From contig NYYH01000056.1 of assembly GCA_002686705.1 (NCBI GenBank), positions 1 to 64,000 of the forward strand: DNA of 64,000 bases, written 5' to 3'. The position numbers were made by a program, and so were the translations under genes. The DNA is from Bacteroidota bacterium (GTDB lineage: Bacteria > Bacteroidota > Bacteroidia > Bacteroidales > F082). The notes under the pieces are model-generated. The model was given only the letters and a program-made list of their open reading frames with translations. It had not been told where the DNA came from and ran no database searches. Below are positions 18,279-27,551 of the stretch, in pieces. Within the stretch, counting starts at the first letter, position 1; every line of letters begins with the position of its first letter.

Positions 18279-19628
18279 TTACAAATCAGTATATAATATT
18301 TCGAGCATTATGCCGGTTGAGTCTGCGCCGTTTTGATTTCCTTTAAAGATAAAACGCTCGGGGTGAACCGAACCTCCAAAGATGAATAAGTACAGCCCTC
18401 TGTTGGGCAATGTAGTGTCACTAATCATAGATTGAATATAGCGTGTTATTCTAAATTCATAAGAATTTCTTGACTCGTTATATTTTCCATCAAAATAGGC
18501 CTCTCCTTCACTTTGGTCGATTAATGGTATTCCCAATCCATCTTCTTCAATTTCTAACAAGGACATTTTTGCAGGAGCCCCAAAAAACTCATCTTCAGGA
18601 TAACCAGGAAGGACTAATTTGGCTTCATTGATTGCAACATTTCCGAGTTGAGCCCATTTTATCAAATAAGGGAATTTAATGATTGTTTGAACACCCCCAT
18701 ACCCCTGAACATAAAATTTTTGTGATCCTAACATAGTATCACCATTAATTACCTGTGCTTTAAAATCAGGGCTGGAACTATTATATTCATGCTCATATTT
18801 ATTTACAGTAGCGGTTGTAGTAGTTATAATATAATCATACCTAAGTGAGTCTTGTTCACTGTTGCTGTAATATAATGATAGTTTTGAGTATGTTGAGGAA
18901 AGACCGAAATATACTATTGCACCATCCTCATAAACAGGTTGCGACTGAATAAAAAGCCCTTTAAAGTACTCCTGAAATGTTTCACTATCGTCCATTTCTG
19001 CAGAATCTGCATTTAGTAATTTATCACCAAGAGCAGTGCTAATATTTGATAAATTCATCCAGACTATTGGTTTAAGTGTGTCTCCATCTATCACAATACT
19101 ATCATTAGGTCTCGGCATAAACGAAAAATTGCTATAATCCGTAGGATCAAGAGGAAGTTGCAGATTTGAATAATAGATACTGTCTTTACTTATACCTTCT
19201 AACATTTCATAAGTATGAGCAGTAAGTATAACATTTGTGTCACCATAAACCCCTTCATAATTTAGTGTGAGTATCAATGAATCTAATTGTCTATCTTCTC
19301 CAAAATCATGACCATTAACGGAAAGGATGAATTGTGTGTAAAATCCTGCAGTAGTACCGCCAAATACTGGATCCTTCAAACTACCAAAGGCACTAACACT
19401 TAATTTGTCGGACCTTATTGAGTCTAAGAGTTCCGAATAGCCATAAATTGAAGATGTATCTGTAAAGGCAACTTGGAGTTTGCTGTCTTCAGGTTGAATT
19501 ACAAAACCAATTTGTCCGGCCTTCTTGGAACACGAATTAAATAGAAACGAAAGTATAATGAAGGAAAGCAGACTGAAAACAGCAGACGAAATTATTGATT
19601 TACTAATCTTCTCCGATAATTTTATCAT
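18279..19628 (-). CDS. DUF4270 family lipoprotein
   Basis: About 449 residues from ATG 19628, chosen because it puts a lipoprotein signal (SIISSAVFSLLSFIILSFLFNSC) at the N terminus; the lipobox Cys is followed by SKKAGQIG. The rest is beta-rich, with features typical of the Bacteroidota DUF4270 family, for example DPVFGGTTAGFYTQF near the front and NRGLYLFIFGGSVHPERF near the end. The function of the family is unknown. The start overlaps the end of the glycogen-synthase-like gene by 26 bases, so the two are co-transcribed and probably translationally coupled, an association seen elsewhere in the phylum. Confidence 0.85.
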   Translation of the reverse strand: MIKLSEKISKSIISSAVFSLLSFIILSFLFNSCSKKAGQIGFVIQPEDSKLQVAFTDTSSIYGYSELLDSIRSDKLSVSAFGSLKDPVFGGTTAGFYTQFILSVNGHDFGEDRQLDSLILTLNYEGVYGDTNVILTAHTYEMLEGISKDSIYYSNLQLPLDPTDYSNFSFMPRPNDSIVIDGDTLKPIVWMNLSNISTALGDKLLNADSAEMDDSETFQEYFKGLFIQSQPVYEDGAIVYFGLSSTYSKLSLYYSNSEQDSLRYDYIITTTTATVNKYEHEYNSSSPDFKAQVINGDTMLGSQKFYVQGYGGVQTIIKFPYLIKWAQLGNVAINEAKLVLPGYPEDEFFGAPAKMSLLEIEEDGLGIPLIDQSEGEAYFDGKYNESRNSYEFRITRYIQSMISDTTLPNRGLYLFIFGGSVHPERFIFKGNQNGADSTGIMLEILYTDL

Positions 19629-20415
19629 AAAATTTATTGTACGCAACATAATAATTCTCATCTTCAATATAATCTAGCATAGGTTTTCCAGATGCCTTTG
19701 CATATTTAAGTATTTCTGGGTCTATTTCCGCACTTCCCTGGATCAGTGCATCTGATCTATCAATAGCACCTTTCATCATCGAAACGTATGTTCCGTCTTT
19801 ATAGTGTTTAAGGTCACTTTTATTTAGACCGTTCATGACAATTTTTTCAGTAAATCCATCTTTAAATCCTTCCGAAAAATCGTCATCATACAATGAGAAA
19901 ATAATTTTCAGATCACCGAATATAGGATTATCTTTATATGCAGTTCTTATGTAAAGAGGAATAAGGCTTGAAAACCAGCCGTGGGCATGAACAACATCAG
20001 GAGCCCAACCAAGTTTTTTTACAGTTTCTAATACACCCTTCGAAAAGAAAACTGTTCTTTCATCATTATCCTCAAAAAAAGTATCATTTTTATCTCTAAA
20101 TAAAAATTTACGATGGAAATAGTCTTCATTATCAATAAAATAAACTTGCATCCTTGCTTGTTGTATAGATGCAACTTTAATTATCAGAGGGTGGTCGATG
20201 TCATCAATAATAAGATTCATGCCAGATAACCTTATTACCTCATGGAGTTGATTTCTCCTTTCGTTTACTAAACCATAACGAGGCATGAATGTACGTATTT
20301 CTTTTCCAGATTCCTGCGTTTTTTGAGGTAGAAAACGTCCTATCTTGCTAATGTGAGTCTCGGGCAGATAGGGCATAATCTCTTGATTTACATATAGAAC
20401 CCTCTTTTTTTCCAT
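19603..20415 (-). CDS. Short glycogen/starch synthase-like protein (GT5 N-terminal domain only)
   Basis: A 270-residue protein matching only the N-terminal Rossmann half of GT5 glycogen synthases. It has VLYVNQEIMPYLPE, a KIGRFLPQ in place of the ADP-glucose-binding KxGG motif, IRTFMPRYG, and VVHAHGWFSSLIPLYIR. The C-terminal nucleotide-sugar-binding half of a normal synthase (about 480 residues) is missing and there is no sign of a frameshift, so this is the short Bacteroidota form and may not be catalytic. It is followed, with overlap, by a DUF4270 lipoprotein gene. Its real role is unknown; annotation as a synthase would overstate it. Confidence 0.8.
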   Translation of the reverse strand: MEKKRVLYVNQEIMPYLPETHISKIGRFLPQKTQESGKEIRTFMPRYGLVNERRNQLHEVIRLSGMNLIIDDIDHPLIIKVASIQQARMQVYFIDNEDYFHRKFLFRDKNDTFFEDNDERTVFFSKGVLETVKKLGWAPDVVHAHGWFSSLIPLYIRTAYKDNPIFGDLKIIFSLYDDDFSEGFKDGFTEKIVMNGLNKSDLKHYKDGTYVSMMKGAIDRSDALIQGSAEIDPEILKYAKASGKPMLDYIEDENYYVAYNKFYDKIIGED

Positions 20416-20444
20416 AACGTTGTAATTAGTAAATTTTCAGGGTG

Positions 20445-20475
20445 CAAAAATAGTAAAAAAACCCGTATCAATCAA
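20445..20475 (-). promoter_or_regulatory. Promoter, -33 TTG and -7 TATTTTTG
   Basis: On the minus strand, TTG (20473-20475) and TATTTTTG (20445-20452) are 20 bases apart, and the ATG of the glycogen-synthase-like gene follows about 30 bases later. The spacing and both elements fit the Bacteroidota vegetative promoter. Confidence 0.5.
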
Positions 20476-20599
20476 TTAACTTGATATTTAATAGTGAATT
20501 GCGACTGGTAATAGTGTATTTGATTTAAGTCAACAAAAATCTAACTTATTGTTAGGAGTTATATCACAGCATTTAGTTATGTGCAAAAAGGTTGGAAGG

Positions 20600-21289
20600 T
20601 CAATCAATAAATATCAAACTGCCGCAATCAAATAATGGTCCCTCACACAACTCAATAACTTGATACCCAGCTTCTTTTACAAATGACGCCATTTGTTCAC
20701 CGTTAGAGAGATTGATTAAGCTACCTATTATAAAAATGCGATTTTGATAGACCCCACAAGCACCTCCAATAAATCCATTTTTAAATCCCGGAAGTAGAAT
20801 CTCCTGAGGGTCAACATAAAGTACATTAAGTTTATTAGTGACTAATGTATGATAAATTCCTTCGTCGGATGTAATAAAGTTATCATTATTAATTGGTAGC
20901 AGATTACATCTTGTGTATCCCTGATTAACGTGAATTTTACCTTTATCAATACAAGATTCCTTAATTGTGTTATCGGTAACTTCTAAATTATGAATAAGAT
21001 GAGTCTTGGTGATAACAGCATTATATTTTGCTGTTTCGGGATAACTATAGCCAACATCACTTTGCCCTTTCAATAATCGTATCTTATTCTCATTTAATAA
21101 TTTGCTGAACACATCTGGTGTATTTGGAGCAATTATTAGTTGATCATCTGATAAACATAAGAACACATCAGGGTGACATGAAATTGATGGATATGTTAAT
21201 CCTGTGGTTTCAAAAGTCAGAACTCGGCCATATTCTTTTAATCGTTTTAAAGCTAGTTCGGGAATATTTTTATTTGCTATAATTATCAT
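20600..21289 (-). CDS. DUF6873-like GME-fold protein, unknown function
   Basis: A 229-residue cytosolic protein resembling the DUF6873 group of guanidino-modifying-enzyme (pentein) fold proteins. Conserved-looking motifs are HVNQGYTRCNLLPI, FITSDEGIYHTL, LLPGFKNGFIGGACG and ELCEGPLFDCGSLIF, which recur with pseudo-symmetry as in penteins and include cysteines near the end where arginine deiminases keep their nucleophile. Reaction and substrate are unknown. It lies 41 bases after the radical SAM gene and is probably transcribed with it, hinting at a shared pathway. The family name is recalled from motifs, not searched. Confidence 0.65.
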   Translation of the reverse strand: MIIIANKNIPELALKRLKEYGRVLTFETTGLTYPSISCHPDVFLCLSDDQLIIAPNTPDVFSKLLNENKIRLLKGQSDVGYSYPETAKYNAVITKTHLIHNLEVTDNTIKESCIDKGKIHVNQGYTRCNLLPINNDNFITSDEGIYHTLVTNKLNVLYVDPQEILLPGFKNGFIGGACGVYQNRIFIIGSLINLSNGEQMASFVKEAGYQVIELCEGPLFDCGSLIFID

Positions 21290-21330
21290 TTTATCTAACC
21301 GGACAAAAGATTGTACTTGCTGTCTTACTT

Positions 21331-22341
21331 TTAATTCAGGGATTTTAATGTGAAGTTTCGTGCAGAATAAGATACTTCTGGCACAAACTTAACCGAATTA
21401 AATCTCTCAAGTAACATTTTTTTATTTGCTGATTTATGGCCGATAGCATAATTAATCTCTTTGGTAGGAACATGTATTTCTATATTTTTATCGGTCCCAT
21501 TAATAAGTAGTGGTGTCAGTAGGTCAGCCCATAATGATGAGATTACAAGTTCTTTAAATGAAGAATGGAAAGGCCCGTCCACCAGTTCATTGCCAGAAAC
21601 AAGTCCATCAGAGGGATGTAATCCGACACGAATGAGCCTTACACCGGCCTCTTCAAAAAGCGGAAGTATTTGTTTTGTCCATTCAACAGCTTGTTTTAGT
21701 GTGAGAGGTTTATACTTTTCATTAGAGTACAACTTATGTAAAGCTGTATCCCTTATTACTAAGGTAGGATAAAGACGTGTTTCATGTGCTCCGGATTCAA
21801 TTATTTTATTGGCAGTATATATTGCTTTTTCAATCGTGTCACCTGGCAAACCAATCATCATCTGCAATCCTAATTTAAAGCCGGTATCAATTATCATTTT
21901 TGATGCTATTTCTATTTGATTAGCGGTATGCCCACGAAACGACTTTTGTAGTACATCATCATCAAACGACTGAGCTCCAAGTTCAATTGTTGTAACATGA
22001 TTTTGGTATAGCATTTTTAAGATGCCATCATTAATATAATCAGGCCGGGTTGATAATCGAATTCCCTGAATAGTACCAGCATTAATAAAAGGCTTAATAA
22101 TTTCAAGGTAGTATAGTTGTTCATCAATAGGGATACCTGTAAAGCTTCCTCCAAAAAATCCAACTTCAACAATCCTTTTTTTAGATTTAAAAGTTTTTAA
22201 GTATACTTCAATAGTATTAATAATTTCATTTCTATCTGGAATATTCTGGTGGCCGGAAATTTTTTCCTGATTACAAAACACACATTGAAAGGGGCATGCT
22301 AGTTCAGGAACAAAAATTGGTATTGTATAGTGCTTGGCCAT
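21331..22341 (-). CDS. Elp3-like radical SAM protein
   Basis: A 336-residue radical SAM enzyme from ATG 22341, chosen because it starts MAKHYTIPIFVPELACPF as related proteins do; an in-frame start at 22368 would add nine residues. The iron-sulfur cluster motif is CPFQCVFC (C-x3-C-x2-C), followed by an Elp3-type core with GFFGGSFTGIP, LSTRPDYI, IELGAQSFDDDVL and LGLQMMIGLPGD. No acetyltransferase domain is present, so this is not true Elp3; related proteins are of unknown function. It is followed by a GME-fold gene in a likely two-gene operon. Confidence 0.85.
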   Translation of the reverse strand: MAKHYTIPIFVPELACPFQCVFCNQEKISGHQNIPDRNEIINTIEVYLKTFKSKKRIVEVGFFGGSFTGIPIDEQLYYLEIIKPFINAGTIQGIRLSTRPDYINDGILKMLYQNHVTTIELGAQSFDDDVLQKSFRGHTANQIEIASKMIIDTGFKLGLQMMIGLPGDTIEKAIYTANKIIESGAHETRLYPTLVIRDTALHKLYSNEKYKPLTLKQAVEWTKQILPLFEEAGVRLIRVGLHPSDGLVSGNELVDGPFHSSFKELVISSLWADLLTPLLINGTDKNIEIHVPTKEINYAIGHKSANKKMLLERFNSVKFVPEVSYSARNFTLKSLN

Positions 22342-22377
22342 AGAAATTATTTCACAAAGGTTGCACAATTTTTTCGA

Positions 22378-22385
22378 TACTTTTG
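22378..22385 (+). promoter_or_regulatory. -7 promoter element (TACTTTTG)
   Basis: A perfect TAnnTTTG element in the gap between the divergent radical SAM gene and the lipoprotein gene, about 95 bases before the latter's ATG. No clear -33 partner at the preferred spacing. Confidence 0.4.
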
Positions 22386-22480
22386 CATTATTATACTTAG
22401 TGAAGTTAGGTTTGTAACCAAATTGAGAATTTATTTTCTATCATATTACACTAAACAAAATAACTATCAATCATAAGAAT

Positions 22481-23143
22481 ATGAAATTAGTGATGAAGAA
22501 TCCCACAAGAATATTGATGTTTTTACTGGCAGCAATAATTATTACAAGTGGTGCCAGCTCTTGTAAAAGCAAGAAAAAATTAGCTCGCGAAAAAGCCGCA
22601 GCTGAATATAAAATGAAAGTTGAACAGTCTAAAAAAGATCTCACAGCCATGTTAAACGGTACAACAAACTGGAGTCTTGATGAACAAGACAAGCGTTTGG
22701 AAGTAATTAAATCATATAACATTGATGATCCAGAAGTTAATGATCTTATATCAAAAGTTGAATCAAAACTCTCAACGGACAGAGCAGACGCAGAACGCCA
22801 GGCTGAAGAGGAAAGGCTGAAGCGTGAAGAAGAGAAACGAGCAATGGTAGCTGCATCTAAGTATCAGGAAATTGACAATCAGCTTATTGCCATTGCAAAT
22901 GCAACTAATACGGATGATGCTAATGAGCAAATAAATTTGATATTGCAACAGTTTGCTACACCTGATATCCCTGTACTTATTATTATAAGTAAGGCTGGAG
23001 GATTTAACGATTACGATCGTCCAACTACAATAAGTATGTTTCTTAATTATTTAAAAGATAAAAAACAATATTTTTACAAAGTTGATGCAGTAAAGCATGA
23101 CGGTTTGGGAAAGATTACGGAACTAGAATTAATTAAAAATTAA
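22481..23143 (+). CDS. Lipoprotein with charged coiled-coil region, unknown function
   Basis: A 220-residue lipoprotein: a hydrophobic signal (ILMFLLAAIIITSGASSC) with lipobox Cys at about residue 28, followed by a lysine-rich SKKKLAREK stretch. Residues 30-130 are highly charged and helical, with an ERQAEEERLKREEEKR coiled coil, and the C-terminal 90 residues look globular (IPVLIIISKAGGFNDYDRPTTI). The C-terminal part suggests a nucleotidyltransferase-like or transport-accessory fold, but nothing definite. It is followed after seven bases by another exported protein, so they likely form an operon and act together at the envelope. Confidence 0.75.
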   Translation: MKLVMKNPTRILMFLLAAIIITSGASSCKSKKKLAREKAAAEYKMKVEQSKKDLTAMLNGTTNWSLDEQDKRLEVIKSYNIDDPEVNDLISKVESKLSTDRADAERQAEEERLKREEEKRAMVAASKYQEIDNQLIAIANATNTDDANEQINLILQQFATPDIPVLIIISKAGGFNDYDRPTTISMFLNYLKDKKQYFYKVDAVKHDGLGKITELELIKN

Positions 23144-23150
23144 AGAAATT

Positions 23151-23726
23151 ATGAAACGAACATATTTGTGGATTATTATTTTGGCAATGAGCTTCTCAAT
23201 TTCCGGAATTGCTCAAGTCGAATTAAGCTATGAGCGCAAACAGGCAATCGACAGCCTTGCCATCGAAAAAGCACGTGACCTAAGTAAATATATAAGTATT
23301 ATTGGAAGTAAAGAAACACCTTGGAGTGAAGCAAATCGAGTAATTGATAGAGCTGAGGAGTTATTTATGGCAGGTAGTGAAATAGGAGTTTCTTCATTAC
23401 GTAAGCCAGAGATAAGCTATTATAATGTTCGTGAATATTTTGAAAGATTAATGCGATTGAATTATAGGAAGGTGGAGATAGAATGGTATAATATTGAATA
23501 TATGAGCGACCTTCAGAAGCAACCGGATGGCACATATGTTGGAGTTATTACAATATTCCAGAAGTTCAAAGGATTTGATGCTGAAGGAAGGCTTGTTTAT
23601 CAGGATACTACTAAGAAAGATATCACAGTTTATGTAAAACGAAAAGAAACACAAATTGGTGGTCGTCTTATTGGTTTCTGGGATGTGCTTTTGGGAGACA
23701 TGCGTGTGAAAGAAACAACACCCTAA
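23151..23726 (+). CDS. Exported protein of unknown function
   Basis: A 191-residue protein with an N-terminal signal peptide (MKRTYLWIIILAMSFSISGIAQ), a helical middle (residues 25-90) and a beta-rich C-terminal half (VEIEWYNIEYMSDLQKQ, YVGVITIFQKFKGFDAEGRLVYQD) that looks like an NTF2-like or small beta-sheet domain. It probably acts in the periplasm with the lipoprotein encoded seven bases upstream. No family recognised. Confidence 0.7.
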   Translation: MKRTYLWIIILAMSFSISGIAQVELSYERKQAIDSLAIEKARDLSKYISIIGSKETPWSEANRVIDRAEELFMAGSEIGVSSLRKPEISYYNVREYFERLMRLNYRKVEIEWYNIEYMSDLQKQPDGTYVGVITIFQKFKGFDAEGRLVYQDTTKKDITVYVKRKETQIGGRLIGFWDVLLGDMRVKETTP

Positions 23727-23764
23727 ATTGGAAGACAGAAGTCATATCTAATATTTCAATGCGT

Positions 23765-24571
23765 TCACTCTTCCAGATTAATTTTCATTGGATTTACCAG
23801 TCCACCAAATTCGATCAATTCCATTTTAACAGAACCCACTATAACCGCTGATTCAACGAGTATCGGAATATGATTTTCATCGTCACTTATCCAGACAGAC
23901 ATAGGGTACTTGTCTGCAAAAACTTCTCCTGAAGCCATCATTGGAGCAAACTTTAAGCATCCAATATCTCCCCATTTGGTGTTAATTTCTGATTTACCCA
24001 TGAATTTAACGGCTGACACATACACCGAATCATCTAAAAAGAAATTAATAAAGTACATACTATCAGCATCAAAATCCTCCAGGGTTATGGTACGCATGTA
24101 ATAAAAAGCTGATATCATATCGTGAACATTGGGAGGAATAGCTTTTACTTCAATAGAGTTAGTAATAGCCTCATTTTCTTCCCTGTCGAAAATAACAATA
24201 TCATCCTGTTCATATTTTCCTTCACGTGTTTTTCTAATAAACGCATATGGAAGCAGAGTGTTCTTGTCCGTAAAAGTTTCAAACTTGTCGCGAACTTTAT
24301 AAAACCAATTAAACATACCTTTTGAATTTCCAATACCTGTAATACGGTATACATCTTTGGTTTTTCCAGCATACTTATCTTCCCACTTGCCAACTGTAAG
24401 AATAGCCTCGCCTGCAGTAAAATTTCCAACAGCTGAACTATAATAAACCCGGTATTTAAGATATTCACCTGTTTTAAATGCATGGTTTATAACTGTATCT
24501 TGTGAAAACAAAAAGTTTGTTGCATACAAACATAATGTTAGTAGAAATAGGAAGCGAGTTTTGTGATGCAT
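23765..24571 (-). CDS. DUF3108 family exported protein
   Basis: A 268-residue protein with a signal peptide (FLFLLTLCLYATNFLFSQ) and the hallmarks of DUF3108: a start like AFKTGEYLKYRVYYSSAVGNF, GEAILTV, and a C-terminal GDIGCLKFAPMM and SVWISDDENHIPILVE. The family folds as a lipocalin-like or beta-barrel periplasmic protein of unknown ligand. It lies 42 bases downstream of leuS on the same strand and may be read from the same transcript. Confidence 0.82.
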   Translation of the reverse strand: MHHKTRFLFLLTLCLYATNFLFSQDTVINHAFKTGEYLKYRVYYSSAVGNFTAGEAILTVGKWEDKYAGKTKDVYRITGIGNSKGMFNWFYKVRDKFETFTDKNTLLPYAFIRKTREGKYEQDDIVIFDREENEAITNSIEVKAIPPNVHDMISAFYYMRTITLEDFDADSMYFINFFLDDSVYVSAVKFMGKSEINTKWGDIGCLKFAPMMASGEVFADKYPMSVWISDDENHIPILVESAVIVGSVKMELIEFGGLVNPMKINLEE

Positions 24572-24613
24572 TTTTAAGTAGCTATAATATATGTTATTAA
24601 TATTTCTTTACTA

Positions 24614-27406
24614 CTAACTTACTACAATATTAATAATTCTGTTAGGAACCACGATAACTTTCCTAATCGTTTTTCCTTCAATCCATTTTGGAGTTTCTTT
24701 TGCGTTAATAGCCGCTTTTTCAATTTCAGGTTTAGGCATATTAATAGGCAAAATTATTTTAAACCTCAATTTACCATTAAAAGAAACAGGATATTCAAAG
24801 GTGTTTTCTTTTAAATAGTTTTCATTATGAGCGGGATATGAAGCTGCACAAATACTACTATCATATCCAAAAGTTTTCCATATTTCTTCTGTAATGTGCG
24901 GTGCATATGGGCTTAGAAGGACTGCAAGTGGTTCTAAAATTTCTCTGTTATGACAGTCTAAATCACTTAATTCATTTACACAAATCATAAAGGCACTTAC
25001 ACCGGTATTAAATGAAAACCGTTCGATATCAGACGTAACTTTTTTTATAGCTTTATGAAGAGATTTTAATTCTTCTTCTGAAGTATTTTTATCGTTAACG
25101 ATAAAGTTATCATCATCATCAAAATACAACTTCCAAAATTTTCTCAAAAATCTGAACACACCTTCTATTCCATGTGTATCCCATGGCTTATCTTGCTCAA
25201 GAGGCCCTAGAAACATTTCATATAATCTCAGTGTATCAGCTCCATATTTTTCAATTAATGCATCCGGGTTTTGAACATTGTGTTTTGATTTCGACATTTT
25301 TTCAATCTCATGACCACAAATATATTTTCCATCTTCCAGTATAAAAGTTGCATCTTTGAATTCTTCCCTCCAGTTCTTAAAAGCATTAATATCCAGTACA
25401 TCATTATCAACAAGATCAATATCAACGTGTAACTCCTGAACTTTATATTCTTTGCGAATGTTATATGAGACAAACTTATTTGTTCCCATAATTCGATATA
25501 CAAAACTGGACCTTCCCTGTATTTTACCTTGATTTATTAATTTTTTGAAAGGTTCATCTTCACACACAAGTCCTTTGTCGAAAAGAAATTTACTCCAAAA
25601 CCTTGAATAAATCAGATGGCCAGCTGCGTGTTCATCACCACCAATATATAGATCTACATCCTGCCAGTAATTGTTTGCTTCTTTAGAAAAATATTCTTTT
25701 TCATTATGTGGATCCATATACCTAAGATAATATCCACACGATCCTGCAAAACCCGGCATGGTGTTAGTTTCCAGTGGATAACCATCTTTATTAACCCAGT
25801 TTTGAGCATTTGCAAGTGGAGGGTTTCCTTCGCTTGTTGGTAAATAGCTTTCAACCTTTGGTAATTTAAGAGGCAGCTCACTTTCACTAAGTGCATAAGG
25901 CATTCCATCTTTATAATAAATAGGAAAAGGTTCACCCCAATATCGCTGACGGCTGAAAATAGCATCATGTAATCGATAATTAATATTTCCTTCACCGATA
26001 TTCATTTCTTCTATTTTTCTAATCGTAGCTATCATTGCATCAACTACCGGCATTCCATTTATAAATCCAGAGTTGATCATTACTCCCTCTTTTGAATCGT
26101 ATGAATCATCCCAACTGGCTGGGTCGGAGGGGTCATCTCCTTCTTTAACAACTACCTGTATAACTGGCAAATTAAAATGCCTTGAAAAAGCAAAGTCGCG
26201 ACTATCATGTCCTGGAACAGCCATTATAGCTCCTGTGCCATATCCTGAAAGTACATAGTCAGCAATCCAGATTGGAATTTTCTCTTTTGTTAACGGATTA
26301 ACTGCATAAGCTCCTGTAAATTCACCACTTATATTTTTAACCTCTGTCATTCTTTCACGCTCACTTCGGTTTTTTGTCCATGAAATATAACTTTGAATTG
26401 CTTCTTTTTTATCAGATGTTGTAATTAAATCAACAAGTTCATGTTCGGGTGCTAAGACCATGAAGGTTGATCCGAAGATTGTATCAGGCCGAGTTGTGAA
26501 TACTTCAATCTCTCCATCATGTGGATCATTAAAAACCTTAAATTTAATTGAAGCCCCTTCACTCCTTCCAATCCAGTTTCTTTGCATCTCTTTAAGTGAA
26601 TCAGGCCAGTCAAGAATATCCAATCCTTCAAGCAATCTTTGGGCATAAGATGTTATTCGCAACGACCACTGTTTCATCATTTTCTTTTCAACAGGATACC
26701 CGCCACGTTCTGATAATCCATCTTTGACCTCATCATTAGCCAACACAGTACCTAATTCAGGACACCAGTTTACTATTGAATTCGACAAATACGCAAGCCT
26801 GTAATTCATGATAATTTCCTGCTGGGTCTTTTCATCATAATTATTCCAATCCTTATTGGTAAAAAGTTCGGTTGGAGAACAAACAGCATCAATATCATGA
26901 TTACCATTTTTTTCAAATTGCAAAACAAGGTCACTTATACTTTCGGCCTTATTGGTCTTATTATTATACCATGAATTAAAGATTTGAATAAAGGTCCATT
27001 GTGTCCACTTGTAGTAACTGGGATCACTTGTCCTTATTTCTCTACTCCAGTCGAAGGAGAATCCAATTTTATCAAGTTGCTCACGATATCTCAGAATATT
27101 CTTATCAGTAGTTATTTCAGGGTGTGTTCCACTTTGAATTGCATATTGCTCGGCTGGTAACCCATATGCATCGAAACCCATTGGATGAAGCACATTAAAA
27201 CCTTTGTGACGTTTAAATCGTGCATAAATATCCGAAGCAATGTATCCAAGAGGATGGCCAACATGTAGCCCTGAGCCAGAAGGGTATGGAAACATGTCGA
27301 GCACATAATATTTCGGCCGGGTATTATCAATATCAGCCTTAAACGTTTGGTTAAGTCTCCAATAGTCCTGCCACTTTTTTTCTATACTTCTAAAATCGTA
27401 TCCCAT
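24614..27406 (-). CDS. leuS: Leucine--tRNA ligase
   Basis: A 930-residue class I aminoacyl-tRNA synthetase that charges tRNA-Leu. The HIGH-type motif appears as [15 protein letters not shown], the class I KMSKS motif is exact at residues 703-707, and the CP1 editing domain with [16 protein letters not shown] is present, so misactivated amino acids should be hydrolysed. It is longer than the E. coli enzyme (about 860), mainly because of an insertion before KMSKS (about 630-700), typical for Bacteroidota. C-terminal sequence [11 protein letters not shown] ends the tRNA-binding domain. Confidence 0.98.
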   Translation of the reverse strand: MGYDFRSIEKKWQDYWRLNQTFKADIDNTRPKYYVLDMFPYPSGSGLHVGHPLGYIASDIYARFKRHKGFNVLHPMGFDAYGLPAEQYAIQSGTHPEITTDKNILRYREQLDKIGFSFDWSREIRTSDPSYYKWTQWTFIQIFNSWYNNKTNKAESISDLVLQFEKNGNHDIDAVCSPTELFTNKDWNNYDEKTQQEIIMNYRLAYLSNSIVNWCPELGTVLANDEVKDGLSERGGYPVEKKMMKQWSLRITSYAQRLLEGLDILDWPDSLKEMQRNWIGRSEGASIKFKVFNDPHDGEIEVFTTRPDTIFGSTFMVLAPEHELVDLITTSDKKEAIQSYISWTKNRSERERMTEVKNISGEFTGAYAVNPLTKEKIPIWIADYVLSGYGTGAIMAVPGHDSRDFAFSRHFNLPVIQVVVKEGDDPSDPASWDDSYDSKEGVMINSGFINGMPVVDAMIATIRKIEEMNIGEGNINYRLHDAIFSRQRYWGEPFPIYYKDGMPYALSESELPLKLPKVESYLPTSEGNPPLANAQNWVNKDGYPLETNTMPGFAGSCGYYLRYMDPHNEKEYFSKEANNYWQDVDLYIGGDEHAAGHLIYSRFWSKFLFDKGLVCEDEPFKKLINQGKIQGRSSFVYRIMGTNKFVSYNIRKEYKVQELHVDIDLVDNDVLDINAFKNWREEFKDATFILEDGKYICGHEIEKMSKSKHNVQNPDALIEKYGADTLRLYEMFLGPLEQDKPWDTHGIEGVFRFLRKFWKLYFDDDDNFIVNDKNTSEEELKSLHKAIKKVTSDIERFSFNTGVSAFMICVNELSDLDCHNREILEPLAVLLSPYAPHITEEIWKTFGYDSSICAASYPAHNENYLKENTFEYPVSFNGKLRFKIILPINMPKPEIEKAAINAKETPKWIEGKTIRKVIVVPNRIINIVVS

Positions 27407-27551
27407 TATTAATATTACTTGTTGCGTTTATTCTGAATTTATCTTTTTCGATACGCAAAAATTGAATCTGCGAAATTAATAAAAGTTACATTTGGTGGGT
27501 CACAAGGATAAAAGTATTCTGCTTGAAAAGCAATTTAATTAAAGGGATATT

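Noticed and set aside
24145..24483. Minus-strand ORF of 112 codons overlapping the DUF3108 gene
   Set aside because: It is an alternative frame of a gene with a clear family and signal peptide; the composition looks out of frame.
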